Below are positions 1-12,325 of a stretch of 64,000 nt of DNA, in pieces. Positions within the stretch are counted from its first letter, which is position 1. Every line of letters begins with the position of its first letter. Source of the DNA: Typhlomys cinereus (Eukaryota > Chordata > Mammalia > Rodentia > Platacanthomyidae); contig JALPQD010000225.1 in the NCBI GenBank assembly GCA_023101885.1, positions 744,001-808,000 of the forward strand, written 5' to 3'. The notes beneath the pieces were generated by a model. The model was given only the letters and a program-made list of their open reading frames with translations. It was not told where the DNA came from and did no database searches. The translations under genes were made by a program, and so were the position numbers.

Positions 1-336
1 GCTATTTTTTGTTCTAATTGATTCATAAAGATCATTAAACAGGAGAATAAAAACAATTTGTAGCTAATTCTGGAAGAGTGCAGCATGTGTGTTTTATGGT
101 TCAAATAACAGATGTTATTTCAGAAAAGCTGAGCAGTCCTGGGTTTCCCATGCATTTTGGTAGCTATGTGCTGAACTCCTGCCCTTTAGGAAACAGTAGA
201 AAAGCCAATGTCCCCTACTTTGGTTTCCTGGATCAAGAGGCAACTGAGTCACTGAGCTCATGCCCTGTGAATGTTCACAGTTCAGCTGGTAATTCATTTA
301 AAAAAATTTGGTACTCATTTAAAATACACACTTGAA

Positions 337-341
<5 letters not shown>
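1..341. other. Unique sequence, no gene seen
   Basis: AT-rich single-copy-looking DNA. Short open frames on both strands have no recognisable domain and no splice-site context. Nothing further is supported. Confidence 0.6.

Positions 342-422
<81 letters not shown>
342..422. repeat. (CT)n microsatellite
   Basis: A CT dinucleotide run of about 80 bp with one TTT interruption near the middle. Such polypyrimidine/polypurine tracts can form triplex DNA. It opens a false reading frame of alternating Ser-Leu. Confidence 0.97.
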
Positions 423-423
<1 letters not shown>

Positions 424-1197
424 ATCTTGCAAGAAAATTTTCCTTTGCTTGTCCAGTTTTGGGTGTTACAATTCTAATTAGTTTTCAGGAAGGTGAGTTG
501 CCTAAGTTCTCACCTAGTAAGTAGCATAGGTGTTCAGAGTACCAAATTCAAAAGCATTTGCATTTGCAAAAAAGATGAAACTTCAGCCGTCTTCCATTTC
601 TGTTCATGTAGAATCTTGTATCTCAAAATCAATATCTGCTTCTTTATCTACTTGCCCACTTTTTAATAAAGCATTGCAAAGAAAAGACTCACATCAAGTT
701 AAGCTTATGGAAGAGTTAACAGTATGTGAGAGAAGCAGGAACGCAGTTTGGTGAGCATCCCAAGGGTCCAGCGAAGAGGAAGCCAGAGAAGAAGAATCAG
801 AGGTGTGGAGAATGATGGCATCTCCGCCTTAAATACACACTGCCAAGGTATCAGGGGAGGGATGCTCTTGTGATGTGGAACGTTATGCTAGTCACTTGCC
901 CAGGGGTGACATAAGAAATACATTCCATTTTTAAGACAAGAGACTTAACATCTCTCCTGAGGGAATGTACTACAAGCCAATGGTCAGTGTGAGAGAGAAA
1001 ATATATGGAAGGATTATTGAGGTGTAAATCCTGGTGGAAAATAGAAAAGATTTGCCAAATTTGACTCTCCATATCTTTAAAAGGGCAATTTGAAAATAAG
1101 GCGATAGATTTGGGCCCCCTTGGCTTTCTTTCAGCCCCATAGCTCTCTTCGCTTTTTATCTGAACCTCTCAAGCGCCAATACATATAAAAACAGAGC
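423..1197. other. Unique sequence, no gene seen
   Basis: Non-repetitive sequence. A purine-rich, AGAAG-rich patch at about 720-830 gives a short basic frame but has no recognisable family signature. No promoter, exon or RNA gene could be supported. Confidence 0.5.
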
Positions 1198-1200
1198 ACG

Positions 1201-1237
<37 letters not shown>
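1198..1237. repeat. (CA)n microsatellite
   Basis: ACGCACGC followed by a pure CA run. Unlike most CA arrays in this window it is not preceded by a recognisable SINE body. Confidence 0.95.
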
Positions 1238-1239
<2 letters not shown>

Positions 1240-1264
1240 ACATATGCTCATGAGTCATATACAA

Positions 1265-1680
1265 GTGCTAACTTGATGGCTTATGGTTTGAGCTCTGGGT
1301 ATACTTGTAGAGAATTAGTAGTTGATTTAAGTCTCAAGTGAGCCTGTAGAAGATAACTTATAGAGAAGATCAAGTCCATGGTGGGCAGGGCTTGGCCCTA
1401 GGTAAGAGAATAAGATAAAGGGAACTGACTGAGAAAGTTAGCACCCTTCTGTATACTTGGTCATGTGTACTAGACTGACAAGTAAGAATTGTCCCTCTCT
1501 CAGCCACTATGTGGATATGGTGTGGCCAGTTCTCTTGGCCCTTGATGCTAGTATGGGCTCACCTGCCAGGCTGGGCAAGGAACTGTAACTGTAAAGAACT
1601 ATGACAAGCCAAGAATAAAACCCTTGTCCCCCTATAAGCCATATAGTTGTACGTTTATCAGCAACAACTACAACACACAC
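1265..1680 (+). repeat. Dispersed rodent repeat, family X (copy 1)
   Basis: This aligns by eye along its length with the copies at 16268-16690 and 28905-29335. Shared marks, in order, are a start like CTAACTTGATGG, then TTTGAGCTCTGGG, a CCATGGTGGGC block, TGTCCCTCTCTCAGCC, a GATGGTGTGGCCAGTTC-like block, GGAACTGTAAC, an AATAAA near 1615 and a TTTATCAGCAAC end. The 3' end resembles the widespread rodent repeats that end in a GGACTGTAAC...AATAAA...CAGCAAC pattern. I cannot decide whether it is a solo LTR of MaLR type or a hAT-type element. It is noncoding. Confidence 0.7.
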
Positions 1681-3135
1681 ACACTCGTACACTGAAAGCC
1701 AAGATAAGGTACTAATAAGAAATTAGCCCTTGATATTTATCCTTTAAATGCTGATTTTAAGAATTTTGCTTCCCTATTTAGATCATCACCCTTAACTTGT
1801 GATTGGAGCATTTTGTTCTCTACTAAGTAATGGAGCATATGAGAATTCATCTTGGCTTTCACATGAGTGTGTGTGAGATGCTAGATGTACTGTCATGACT
1901 CTTGACGAAATGTCCCTTAACCCAGGTATTCACAGCCCCATTCTCTGTCTGGGTCAGGTGTGTCATGATGGCTTCCATGTTTGTCACATATGAGTCCTAT
2001 GTTGCTATGCTTTGGAAGCATGATGAATATAAATCTTGTTTTCTCTCTGGATGATTAGATCAAAACCATGTCCAAGGCTAAGGACATTTGTGTAAGTGCA
2101 TGTCATCTAAATGACTCCTGTCTTTTACAGGTCAAAATTAGTCCATTCACAGTTCCTTCCTTTGATAGACAGGAAAGGAATCATAGCTTTGGTATTAGCA
2201 AGTACACTTCTGGTTTGTGGGTTTATTCTCCAAGAACATGTGCTCTTTATCTTAACATGTGAGCTCTTTTTGAAAAACATATTATTGTGACATTGTACTT
2301 TTATGACTCTGATTTTGAAATTTGATATAATATACTCAGTAGTGTCAAATGATTGATGGATGCAGATCTCTTTCAGCATCTTAACTGTATTTATCCATTC
2401 TCTTGCGAATGGATGCTTACATTGTTTCTCTACCCTGCGAATCACTTCCTGTCCTTATCTCTTGCACTTGGCTTACCTTGGCTATAGGACATGTTTAAAA
2501 ACTCGCATGGCATGAATCCGTTGCTGGATCAGGACACTGAAGAGCAATAACTGATGCCCACACACACAGTGGCCACAGCCGCTCAGGGCGCATGCTCAGT
2601 GTGCGTGGTTGTGTTCCACAGTTCTCACATTAACACTTGGCAGCAGGCATTGTCAGGGCATGAGGAAATGATTGAATTCTCAGAACTTTCCCTCCAACGT
2701 AGGAGTATCAACTTTCATTCTGACCAGCTCTACTTTCCAGTTCCCATTTCCCTACATCCTTGTGAACACTTGACAATGCAAGATATTTCAATAACTGGTT
2801 TGAAATATCATTTCTCCTTCATGCCTAATGTATGTTTTTCTCTTGATGAAGTTGGACATCTTCTCATTCATTGACTATTCACATGATTCCACCTGAAAAT
2901 TGCTAATATTTTCTTAAATCAGACATTACCTTATTAATGTGTAGAAAGTTATTTTACAGAAATTTCTAAATAGACTGTCATGAATTATATGCAACGCAAA
3001 TATTATTTCCAGTACATAGCTTGATTTTCAATGTTTGCTACCTTTGAATCATAGTTTTCATTTTAATAGAGCTGAATATTTACATGTTATTATAAAGACC
3101 ATACTTAATACAGCACAAAAAATGTATTGAACTTC
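1681..3135. other. Unique sequence, no gene seen
   Basis: Mostly AT-rich unique DNA. The open frames at 2068-2262 and 2554-2874 on the plus strand and 2125-2445 on the minus strand show no domains, no low-complexity explanation and no splice context. They are best treated as chance frames. Confidence 0.5.
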
Positions 3136-3242
3136 CCAGTCGTGGTGGCACGTGACAATAACTCCAATACTGTGGAGACTGAAGCAGAAGGATCATGAAT
3201 TCCAAGGCAGCCTTGGCTACATGTTACATCTTGTCACTCAGT
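3136..3242 (+). repeat. B1-type SINE (7SL-derived)
   Basis: It has the B1 order: CGTGGTGGCACGTG, then a diverged AATCCCAGCAC block, then GGAGACTGAAGCAGAAGGATCA, then a GGCTACAT-like motif and a CACTCAGTAAAG-like end. It is clearly diverged, so an old copy. B1 is a non-autonomous retroposon moved by LINE-1. Confidence 0.8.
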
Positions 3243-4057
3243 AAAGTCAGTTATGCTTTCTCCATACTCTAATTCCTAGAATTTTTATATACTGTGAGAG
3301 AGACCTGCTTTGTTCTGCCTTTCTTTCCTGGAGGCCCTGAATTCCACTTGGCCTCTCTAAGGTAGTCTATGTTGTCTGATTAGCTGGTCGCGTCCCACCC
3401 AATTCGGCGGCTCCTTCACAGTTTTTGCCATATCTTGCTCTGTCTTGTCTCGTCACTTCTCTTCAAGGTTTTCTCTTGGTCCTTCTTTGCTTTTTGTTCA
3501 CGATTTTCTGTGTGAGTTTCAAATGAATTTTTCCAAGCGTCCAAGAAATTCATTCAGGAACTGTGTTTAGGGTAATTATATGCAACTATATTTACTACAT
3601 TGTAAATCAAAACTGAAAAAATATAAATCAAAAATCTACTAATTTTTAAATAATGAAAATCTGTATATTGAATGCTGTTATAATTTGTAGACTACATTTT
3701 TCCATAATAAAAAGTTTAGGGATATGACATTCTTTTTTTTTTAGAAATTCACTCATGAGATTTGGGTTGGAACTATATCAAATGGCAGACTAACATAGTA
3801 TAGAACTGACATATTTAAATATCAAGTCAAAGTTTATAAGAAACTTGGAACATTTTTGTACAGTGGATTCCTAAGTGCTGCACTTCTGTGAATGAAGTAA
3901 CTTTAGAAGTTTCCTTTTTGAATGTGTTTCTGCTATACATGAATGTTTTGTGTTGGTCTCATAAGTAACTACTGTGCTATATTATCCCACTCATAATCTG
4001 TGCATTTTCCTGAGTTTTGCATGTGTAAACAATTGTACCATTTTTAAAATGATATTT
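3243..4057. other. Unique sequence with a short CpG-bearing patch
   Basis: No gene seen. At about 3386-3412 there is a local CpG group (GGTCGCGTCC, TTCGGCGGC) in an otherwise CpG-poor region, followed by a pyrimidine-rich stretch to about 3500. It may be the remnant of an unrecognised retroelement or a small regulatory patch. Confidence 0.4.
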
Positions 4058-4262
4058 TGGAGTCAGAGAGACTGCACAGCAGGTTAAAGTACCTCTAACA
4101 AGCCTGCTGACCTGGGATCAATCCCTAACAGCCACATGATGGAGAAGAAAGCTAACTCTCCCGGGCGTTCTCTCATCTCTACATGTACATCATGACACTC
4201 ACACTTTAGCACACATGCACACATGCATGAATACATACATGTACACACATATACATGCAAAT
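4058..4262 (+). repeat. B3-like SINE with CA/CATG-rich tail
   Basis: A tRNA-like head (GAGAGACTGCACAGCAGGTTAAAG, B-box-like GGGATCAATCC) is followed by CCACATGATGGAGAAGAAAGCTAACTC, then a TACATGTACA/CACATGCA-rich tail. This is the B3/B2-superfamily layout of rodent tRNA-derived SINEs. Confidence 0.65.
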
Positions 4263-4324
4263 GTAAAATGGTATTTTTCTTTTCATTGTTGTTTCGTTTC
4301 TATTTTTGAAAGCGAGTGAAAGCA

Positions 4325-4548
4325 AGAGGGGGTTATCAGAGGGCATTCTGTGTCACTGTTGAGGACCAAGGGTGACTTTGGGAATCATTCTGGATTGTTT
4401 TACCTCCTTTTTGCTTCTTTCTGGGATTTCCCAGGCTCCACTACTGAAAGTGCAGGTTACTGCCATTTCCGGCTGGTATTTTTACATGGGATTTGAACTC
4501 AGGCCCTATGCTTTCAAGGCAGAGTCATCTCTCTGCTTTCAATATTGT
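4325..4548 (-). repeat. Lineage SINE with ID-like head (family S), minus copy
   Basis: This is the reverse complement of the family described at 29408-29727 and 33464-33701. Visible blocks read on the plus strand are TCAGAGGGCATTCTGTGTC, CCAAGGGTGACTTTGGGAAT, GGATTTCCCAGGCTC, CAGGTTACTGCCATTT, TACATGGGATTTGAACTCAG and a GCAGAGTCATCTCTCTGC head remnant. This copy has lost its CA tail. Confidence 0.75.
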
Positions 4549-6059
4549 TTCTGTATTTACACTCATTTATTATTTGAAGTGCAGTAAAATACATTGTTCA
4601 ATCTCCTTGTTGTATTCCTGATTTCCAGGGAATTTTTATAATGTTTCACAATGGTTTGGTGTATTTTTCTCTATCAACTTGAGGATGAGTGTTTTCAATG
4701 CTGATAGATGGCGTCTTATGCAAACCAAATGTTTGTAGCTTGGTGACTCAGAGGATGTTGCTTTCCCCTTTAATCATTGATACCAGCACTTCTTTCATCC
4801 TTCTCTGCTCTGACTTGGGCTCTGACCTTCTTTTCTCACTGAACTGCATCCAGCATGAAGACCTGGCCGGGTATGAGCTCCAACACAACATGCCTGCAGA
4901 AGTGATCACTCCCCAGAAGCTCGTCTTCTCTGTGGCACACCACCCTCATCTTGGGGCCTGTTTGGCTTTCCTAGCACCGGGGCATCTACAAGTGGCATGC
5001 AATCTCCACTGGGATCATTTGCTTCAGTGTATCTAGGAATTCATTTCATTGGAATTTAGTTGAAATTTTTCTTCTGATTCTGCTTTTTAAATGTTGTCAT
5101 TTTTCCATGAGGCTCTGACGCTTTCCTGCGGGTGTCTCTATATATGGTCCTACATCTTTCACCCCTAGTGCTCCACATTTTATCATTTCTTGCCATAGGA
5201 TCTTACTCAGACAGGGAAGAGGAGAGATAAGAACAGATTTTTTCAATCAGTAAGTAGTCATCCTGCAGAGCGAGAGAAACCTTGAGCTTAACTTTTCTCC
5301 TCGATAGAATATATCCATCATCATTTGTAAGATTGACAAAAATTTTCCTCTGTGCCTCAGCTGCTTTTGATATTTTAATATGAATCATAAGAAGATGATT
5401 CCAGGAGTTTCTTTCTGTCCTCATAAACATCTTGTGAAAAGTAGGTGCTATTTATTAAATATTAGAGTTTGATATTCTTATCTCTAATACCAAAAAAGTA
5501 TGATAGCCATATATTTTCTGACAGATTAAGGGAATCCCCTGCTGGTCTTCTAGAGGGTTGTCAATTGCATTGGCTTGCTGGTGCTGCCATAGCACTGTAT
5601 CATGTTGAATGGCTCAATCAACATATACATCTTTTCCCAGCATTTTAGAGCCTAGAAATGAAGGTCTAGGTGCCAGTGAGGAAGGTATCTTTCCGAAGTC
5701 CTGTTCTCTGCCAGCGTGTGCCTGGGTGTCCCAGATTCTGTCCTCATCTCCTGTTTCTACAGGGCTCCTCTGGCTGGTTATGGTCTGTCTGTCAACATCA
5801 TTACTTCGTCGCCTCTTTAGAGGCTGTTTCCAGATGCCTCCAGAAGGGGTCTGAGGCTCTATGTTCAGGTACTTCAGCCTATAATCTGAGGGGACCCTGT
5901 TTGCCATGTAGAACACATCTATTTCAGTTTTCTAATTAGAGTTAGATATTGGTAATTATTTAAGAAGTGGTTTCATCTGTTTTCAGATATTTCAATAAAG
6001 TTATCAGTAATATCCACTTCAGATATTTAAAATTCTCTACACTTTCTATTTTTGTGTCC
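4549..6059. other. Unique sequence, no gene seen
   Basis: Mixed unique DNA. Open frames at 4689-5036 and 5609-5854 on the plus strand and 5614-5916 on the minus strand are not recognisable proteins and overlap each other on opposite strands. Confidence 0.5.
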
Positions 6060-6112
6060 TTTAGGTTTTTTCTTTATTTAATTATGAGAGAGAGGGAGAA
6101 AGAGAGAAAAAG

Positions 6113-6188
<76 letters not shown>

Positions 6189-6312
6189 GAGAAACGTGTC
6201 ATGGCACACATGTGGAAGCCAGATGGTAACTTTCCTTCCACCATGCAGGCTCACTTGCCAGGCTTGTGCTCAAGTATCTTGACCTGCTGGACAATCTTAC
6301 TGACCCATTTGT
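6060..6312 (-). repeat. SINE-like block interrupted by TA and GA microsatellites
   Basis: A T-rich start (TTTTTTCTTTATTTAATTATGAGAGAGAGGGAG) is followed by (TA)n at about 6116-6155, (GA)n at 6155-6185, and then a body with GGCACACATGTGGAAGCCAG and TTCCTTCCACCATGCAGGCTC. The layout (A/T tail, GA tract, then the reverse complement of a tRNA-derived SINE) resembles the repeat at 6500-6695. Family assignment is tentative. Confidence 0.5.
6116..6186. repeat. (TA)n followed by (GA)n compound microsatellite
   Basis: About 40 bp of alternating TA is directly joined to about 30 bp of GA. The TA part is a potential cruciform or easily melted site. Confidence 0.96.
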
Positions 6313-6499
6313 CTCCATTTAAAAAAAAATTCTCAATACTGTTTTTTTTCCTGTATGTTTCTTCATCAATTTACCCAGAGATATGTTTCATTGGATTTTT
6401 AATGTTTTGTTTATCTCAATGCTTTCCAGTTTTGTTGTTTCTCTGTTTTATTAACTCCTACCTACATTTTATTTATTTCCTTCTGTTTTATTTTGAGTT

Positions 6500-6697
6500 T
6501 ATTCTTTTTTAAATATTTTATTTATTAGGGTACAAGAGGGAGAGGGAGAACTAGAGGGAGACGAGCATGGGTGGAGGTCATGGGACAGCTTTAGGACGTC
6601 ATTCCCTCCTTCCACCATGGGGGCTTCCAGAGATCATATCCGGTCTCCAGGCTGTCAAGTGGATTTCTCATCCACTGAGCCACCTGTAGTGCCACAG
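6500..6697 (-). repeat. B3/B2-type SINE, minus copy
   Basis: It begins with an A/T-rich tail (AAATATTTTATTTATTAGG), continues through GAGGGAGAACTAGAGGGAG and GGTGGAGGTCATGGGAC, and ends with TCATCCACTGAGCCACCT. That end is the reverse complement of the AGGTGGCTCAGTGGATGA head of tRNA-derived rodent SINEs. Confidence 0.65.
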
Positions 6698-6904
6698 GCA
6701 GCTTGAGAATCACAGCAACTTCAATTTCTGTGTTGCTAAATATTTGGAAGACATTTTGCTTTTTTTCCTTTAATTTCCAATGATGACATTGGAATTACTT
6801 CAGCTAATTGCTAGATTAAATGAACTTTACACTATTAAATAATGGATATTTACATGAACTAATTTTTATCACATTCCACATAAGGTTTTTAAATACTTCT
6901 CATA
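6698..6904. other. Short unique spacer
   Basis: AT-rich unique sequence between two SINEs. Nothing recognisable. Confidence 0.5.
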
Positions 6905-7037
6905 ATATAGAAAGAGGAGGAGGATGAATCTCTGTAATCTTAGCACTTAGAAGCCTGAGGTGGGAGGAGCTTGAGTTTTGTGAGTTTTAGGCCAGCCTGA
7001 GCTGACTTAACAAGATCCTGCCTCTGAAAAAAAATTT
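6905..7037 (+). repeat. B1-type SINE, truncated
   Basis: Contains CTCTGTAATCTTAGCACTTAG, GCCTGAGGTGGGAGGAG, GAGTTTTAGGCCAGCCTGAGC and AACAAGATCCTGCCTCTGAAAAAAAA, the 3' two thirds of a B1. The A-tail is followed directly by the CA field. Confidence 0.85.
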
Positions 7038-7550
7038 ACACTTGTGCGCAGGTACACACACGTGCATTTTGCACATATGCACACAGACAGACTACACACA
7101 TACACAGACATACACACATAGACATACCACATACACACAATCACCTACACCACAAGCACGCGTGTCACATACCCACACAATACATATGTGTACACCTACA
7201 GCACACAAATGCACATGTATGTGCACACAAACCTCACACCACAAGAGGTACATGAATATGCATACACCACACATCCACACATACATATGTGCACACAAAT
7301 GCATAAATACTGCATACTGACACACCTCACACATATCACACCTAAACCCCATCACACACACACACATACATACCACATCACACACACACACACACAGGCC
7401 TGTATCTACATACACATACCACATGCTTGCTCATTCTCACGCCCCTCACACCACACACAAGTACACATGTACACATCCATACACTGCATACATTCACATG
7501 CACACACACCATCACCTCACATGCCCACAGAGGCATGCATGCACGCACGC

Positions 7551-7592
<42 letters not shown>
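7038..7592. repeat. Long degenerate CA/CATA field ending in pure (CA)n
   Basis: About 550 bp of interrupted ACAC, ACATAC and CACCACAC motifs end in ACGCACGCACACG and a pure CA run at about 7550-7590. The lack of frame-disrupting stops creates several overlapping His/Thr-rich (plus) and Val/Cys-rich (minus) false frames. Alternating purine-pyrimidine DNA of this kind is prone to Z-DNA and polymorphism. Confidence 0.95.
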
Positions 7593-7595
<3 letters not shown>

Positions 7596-10500
7596 CCACC
7601 AGCTTATTGAGGAAATTCATTGTCGGTTCCAGGCTGCGTGTACTCCCTGGGGATGAGCACACAGACATCCTACATCTCTTCAGTTCCAGCATCGAGCTTG
7701 TCTTTTGTCAGTTCTCCGTGCTTTTCTGTGTCCCGGTGCTTCTTCTCAACAGTGCATTTTGCCCACCAGAACTATAGTTGTCTAAATAGTTGATAACTAT
7801 TTGATAAATAACCCTTTGAGGATAGAATTTGATCTTTATATTGCTTGTGATTCTGTCTCAGTCATGGAGTCTTCTTCTGACTCGTAAGATTTCTCCCTTG
7901 CACATGGTGTCACAGCCATCGAGTTACAGAAAGGCTCATACTTTCATTTTATAAGTGAATGTGGGGCTTATGTATTGTATGTGTGGTGTACAGACGAAGC
8001 TCGTTTTCACAGAGGACTTTCTATGTCACTGCATAGCACCTGCAGTAACAAAACTGTCCTTGATGCATCTTGAAAATAAAGTACTAATAGTGCAGACTAA
8101 GTATCTCCTCTTCTTCCAAACATTTGAAAGCAGAAGTGCTTTGGACTTGGTGATACTTGCACATTTGCTAGTTGAGCATTCTAATCCAGAATCTTAAATG
8201 CTTCATTTTCAAACAGGTTTACATGTTAGAATATTGCCAAATCATAAATTTTCAAATCAGCAATATCAGCCCACACTCCTTCCTGTGTCTGGAATGACTG
8301 ATGAAAAGCTGAGGCTTTGCTGGCTGTAGTTACTAGGGTGCAACTTTCTATGTTCTGCTTAAGAGAGTTTTTTGCAGAGAATTTTGTCTATGTGGGTATC
8401 CTTGTTTCTCTCTTATTCTGCTTACAGGATTTCCCTTACATCTTTTTCAAGACTACTAGTTTACACATGTCTCTTAAAATATTCAGAGTCCTAACATGAT
8501 ACTCTTAAAAGAATCCATATTCTTAAAGACTGTTGTGTATTTCTAAGCTGATTACCTTCCATCTTACGTCATATCTTTGAGAAATGATATCTATATCTCC
8601 TTTGTACCTGGTGTGGATATCCTAGATGTTCTGTTTCACGTTTCCACGTCTGACTTAAAAATCATCTATGACATCTGAGTCTTATTCTACAAGTGAGAGA
8701 CCATGGACTAGAAGAGATTAAACAACTTGCACATGACCTCGGGCCTAAAGGTACAGTTGGAGCACCATCTCTGCCAGTTTGGCTCACATGTGGGGTGCAT
8801 CAGGTTTTGCATTTTTCTTCTCTCCTATCTCATAAATAGATTATTTCGCTTAAGATTAGATATTAGATATGTAGATTCTTTGGTACTTTTGGAATCTTTA
8901 TCTCATGTAAATGTAGAGATGCCTTATTGTGCAACCTGGTACATACTATACAATACAGAAACTTACTTTAGGTAGCATACACAGATGTCCCAAAACTCGG
9001 TGCCCTACACTTTTATGCAAAACTGAGCTCTTCCCATGAGACGTCACACTCTTCTTGTGTGCTTGTTAAATTTGGAAAGGGCTTTAAATAAGCATTGAGA
9101 CAATGAGCAGCTTCTTGTTACTTATAGTCCATGGTCCAGGTGCTATGCTAAGAGAGAGGTTTAGTTGAAGAATCAAAGCTTACCAATTGCATTGTGTACA
9201 CTTCTGTGTGAAGTTGTTTGAAGTCAGTGACTGGGACGTTGAATTGCTAGATAATCAGAAAAGAAGTGTGGCTGAGTTTTGGACTGCAGTGCACATATTG
9301 AGGACCAAATCCAGCAAAATAAGAAATTCCTTGGCTTCTATGTATTAGCAACACCATATATACTGGAACTTTGTTTGGGGTAACATCCCAGTCTTCACCC
9401 CCAATTCTTTCCTCTGCTGTATGAACTTAAATTTTGAAGATATTTTCACCACAAATAATAAAGATAGTTCTAGAGAACTACTTTGTAGCTCTGATGCAAA
9501 GTTAAAGAAAAAATGGGGATGGGGTATGAAGTAAGAGAAGGGAGATAGACAGAGATTCAGGAATAAATACTTGTACTTGAAGTATGGATGCCTTCCTGCA
9601 TTCTACGACTAACAGGAAGGGGGACTGACTACTCGGCAGCAGCAGAAATCAGGTCTTGGTCTTAAAATGAGAAAGGTGATGTCACTAAGGTATCACTAAA
9701 AGTGTTGTGTTTTCAAGAGAGGACACTGAGCTTTTGAGATATGTAACTGTAAAAATTTCTCCTTTATTCTGGGTGTAACGAATTGGATTCTAGTAGTTTC
9801 ATATATTCAGTGAATGAGTGCCTTACTTCCAGAATGCAATTTTAAATAGATCCCATCTGTCCAAATGCAAGTAGCTCAAGTATTTTACCAGTCAGGCAAG
9901 TCAAGGCCCTGAAGAAAAGCAGGTCCTACAATGATGTGGGTGCTGCCCAGCTGTTGTTATGCCTTAAATTACTTACGGGATACCTTGTATGATCTCCCTT
10001 TTCTTACCAAAAAAGTTTTGTATTTCATAAACATATCACTTTTTCTCATTACTTTTTTGTGTCTGGTTCCCCCTGTCAGAAATCTTGAGTACCTTCTTAG
10101 CTTGTGTGGTTAATTTTTATAATTATATCCCTTTGATTTTTTTTTAAAAATCTTGTTTTATCAGTGATAACTTGATTTATTTTTAATCTCCCATTATGGA
10201 AGAGAAACCTGTTAAATATGGACCCATTTATATTGCAAATGGGCTCACAACATGCCATGTAAGTGTACAAATGCTTTATCACCTTTGTCAGCAGAGGTGT
10301 GAGTCTAGGAGGAGTTGAGAGTATTATTTTATTTCAGAAATCAGTCAGTGATAATTCTTCTCCCCCAAGCTGCAGAGTTGATGCTTTCTAGTGAATGAAT
10401 GTGATCAACTAGGGCCTGCAGGTGTTGCACAAAAGCATCCATGAAGACTCAGTAGCAGCATCCTCAGTGGTTTGGAGTTTGCACATAGCAGTTGGTACTT

Positions 10501-11963
10501 GGACAAATTATTTGAAATTAACAGAACTTAGAAGAATGTCTCCAAGTCTACTGTGGACTTAAACAATTTTAAAAACATGATATTTGCAAAGAATTTGAAG
10601 CTCTCAGTGGCAAAGATGTATATAACATTTTATCCACTATTAAGAAATGCATGAGGATGGGAAGCAAGTGAATAGGAACCAATTAGTCATCCTAAGATGA
10701 TGAGGCAGTCCTACAAACATAGCTGAAAATTAATAAAGGCAAATCTGAAAATACTTCTACTGAGACACAGAATGGGAAAACAGCTGTTGTTTTTACTTCT
10801 GAAGGAAAACTGTTGCTAAATATGAGAACTTCTTAGCAATAGACAAATTCTGGGAATGTGGAAACATTGCTCCCAGAATTCTCCTGTGTTCCAAGAGACA
10901 AACAGCTTCATGAAGATTTCGATAGGTCTCTAAGCCACTCAGAAAAACAGCAATGTGGATGGTTTTGCCTTTGTCTTCACCTGCTCCTTCTTCCCAGGGG
11001 ACGGTAGTGTTTAGCGGGCAAGATTGCTTGGCATTTACCTCAGTATCAGATGGGTCCTCCTCTTCAGTGAAGCAGCAGGATTAGCCTAGTCATTGGGACC
11101 TCATTTCATCCTCTGAGTTTCTTGGTTGCACTGCAGAGGAGCTGATGTGAAGTCATCTGGAGAGAGCACTTGGCTTTAGAGACATTAAATGTCATTGCTC
11201 TATTTTTTCTGTACGTGGTCCACATGACTGTTCCTATTCCCCATTTACCTGTGCTTCTTAGATTGCAACAGAGTGTTTCCTGCATTCAGTTGTGATAACT
11301 CATTTGTGAGCTTTGCAGAGTAGTAGGGTCAGGGAGGGGGATAGAGTTAACCTGACTCATTGAATTGAGATTCACAGCGGACCTCAAGTATGTCTGCATG
11401 CACACTTCTCCAGTGATGGTCCTTGTGGAGACCCCAAGGGAAAGCATAGTAACCACCTTCCATAGGAGTCTTGACCTTACAAGGTAGAAAAGATTCAGAA
11501 TCCTGCAGATACAATCCTGTTGGGAAGAGGTTTACATATACATCCCAGTACTTGCAGCAACTCCTAATACAAAACATATAAGTAGATGGAAAGGTTAATC
11601 CACTGATGCTCAGATCTATGCATACTATTTATAAATATCATGTGGTTGCACTATACCCTATCAATTTCTGTAATTACAACAAAGAGGGAAGGAATTATGC
11701 AGTCAGACCCTGTCATCATAGACCAAGATGCTTTGTAGAATTTAACTCACCAGGTTACATTATTTTATTTTCTGGTTAAAATTTCATTTCCAGCTTACTA
11801 AAAACATTTTAAACATAAAAAAGACACTTACTTTAAATTATCTTGTATCAGATTTTCTATGCTGCCTATATTTACATGTGTGCATATGTACGCTTAAAAC
11901 CTATGTATATCTGTATACCACTGTAAAGAACCATACTTTGTGGACCTGTACATATATATATGT
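7593..11963. other. Long unique region, no gene seen
   Basis: 4.4 kb with no confident SINE, LINE or simple repeat and no frame above about 80 residues. Much of it is AT-rich with TTTAAA and AATAAA by chance. I see no CpG island, no exon-like segment with good splice sites and no RNA gene. Confidence 0.5.
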
Positions 11964-12325
11964 ACCAGTTACTTATTTTTCCCTGTTGTGAATACTTAAA
12001 CACAACTTAAAGGGAGAAAGGGAGATTTATTCAATTCCAGAGGGAAGATACAGTCCACTATGGCAGGAAAGGCATGGCTGGCTGGCAGAAGCTGGAGGTG
12101 GCCTAAGTCACTGCAGACATCATGGCAGCCAGGAGCTGCTGTTGCAAGCTCAAGAGCAGAGTCACTTAGGCAGAGCAGGGTTAGCCAACCTTAAGGCCCA
12201 CACCCTGTGACTGCCTTTCTTTAGCAAGGTTCTACTTTCTGAAGGTGCCATGACCTTCCCAAACACTAAAGATTCTAACACTGGAGCCTATGAGGGACAA
12301 CTCACATTTCAAACCATGACTATAT
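11964..12325 (-). repeat. Dispersed repeat family Y, minus copy 1
   Basis: The plus strand starts with GTACCAGTTACTTATTTTTCC. It passes through GGGAGATTTATTCAATTCCAGAGG and GCATGGCTGGCTGGCAG, and ends with GGAGCCTATGAGGGACAACTCAC and TTTCAAACCATGAC. The same end block recurs at 18750-18800 and 60465-60502, and the opposite strand of it opens the element at 63845. The outer 5' block read in reverse contains an AATAAA-type signal. LTR or DNA-element class is not resolved. Confidence 0.7.

Noticed and set aside
7042..7777. His/Thr-rich and Val/Cys-rich frames of 77-140 residues
   Set aside because: Created by the CA/CATA repeat field, open on both strands.
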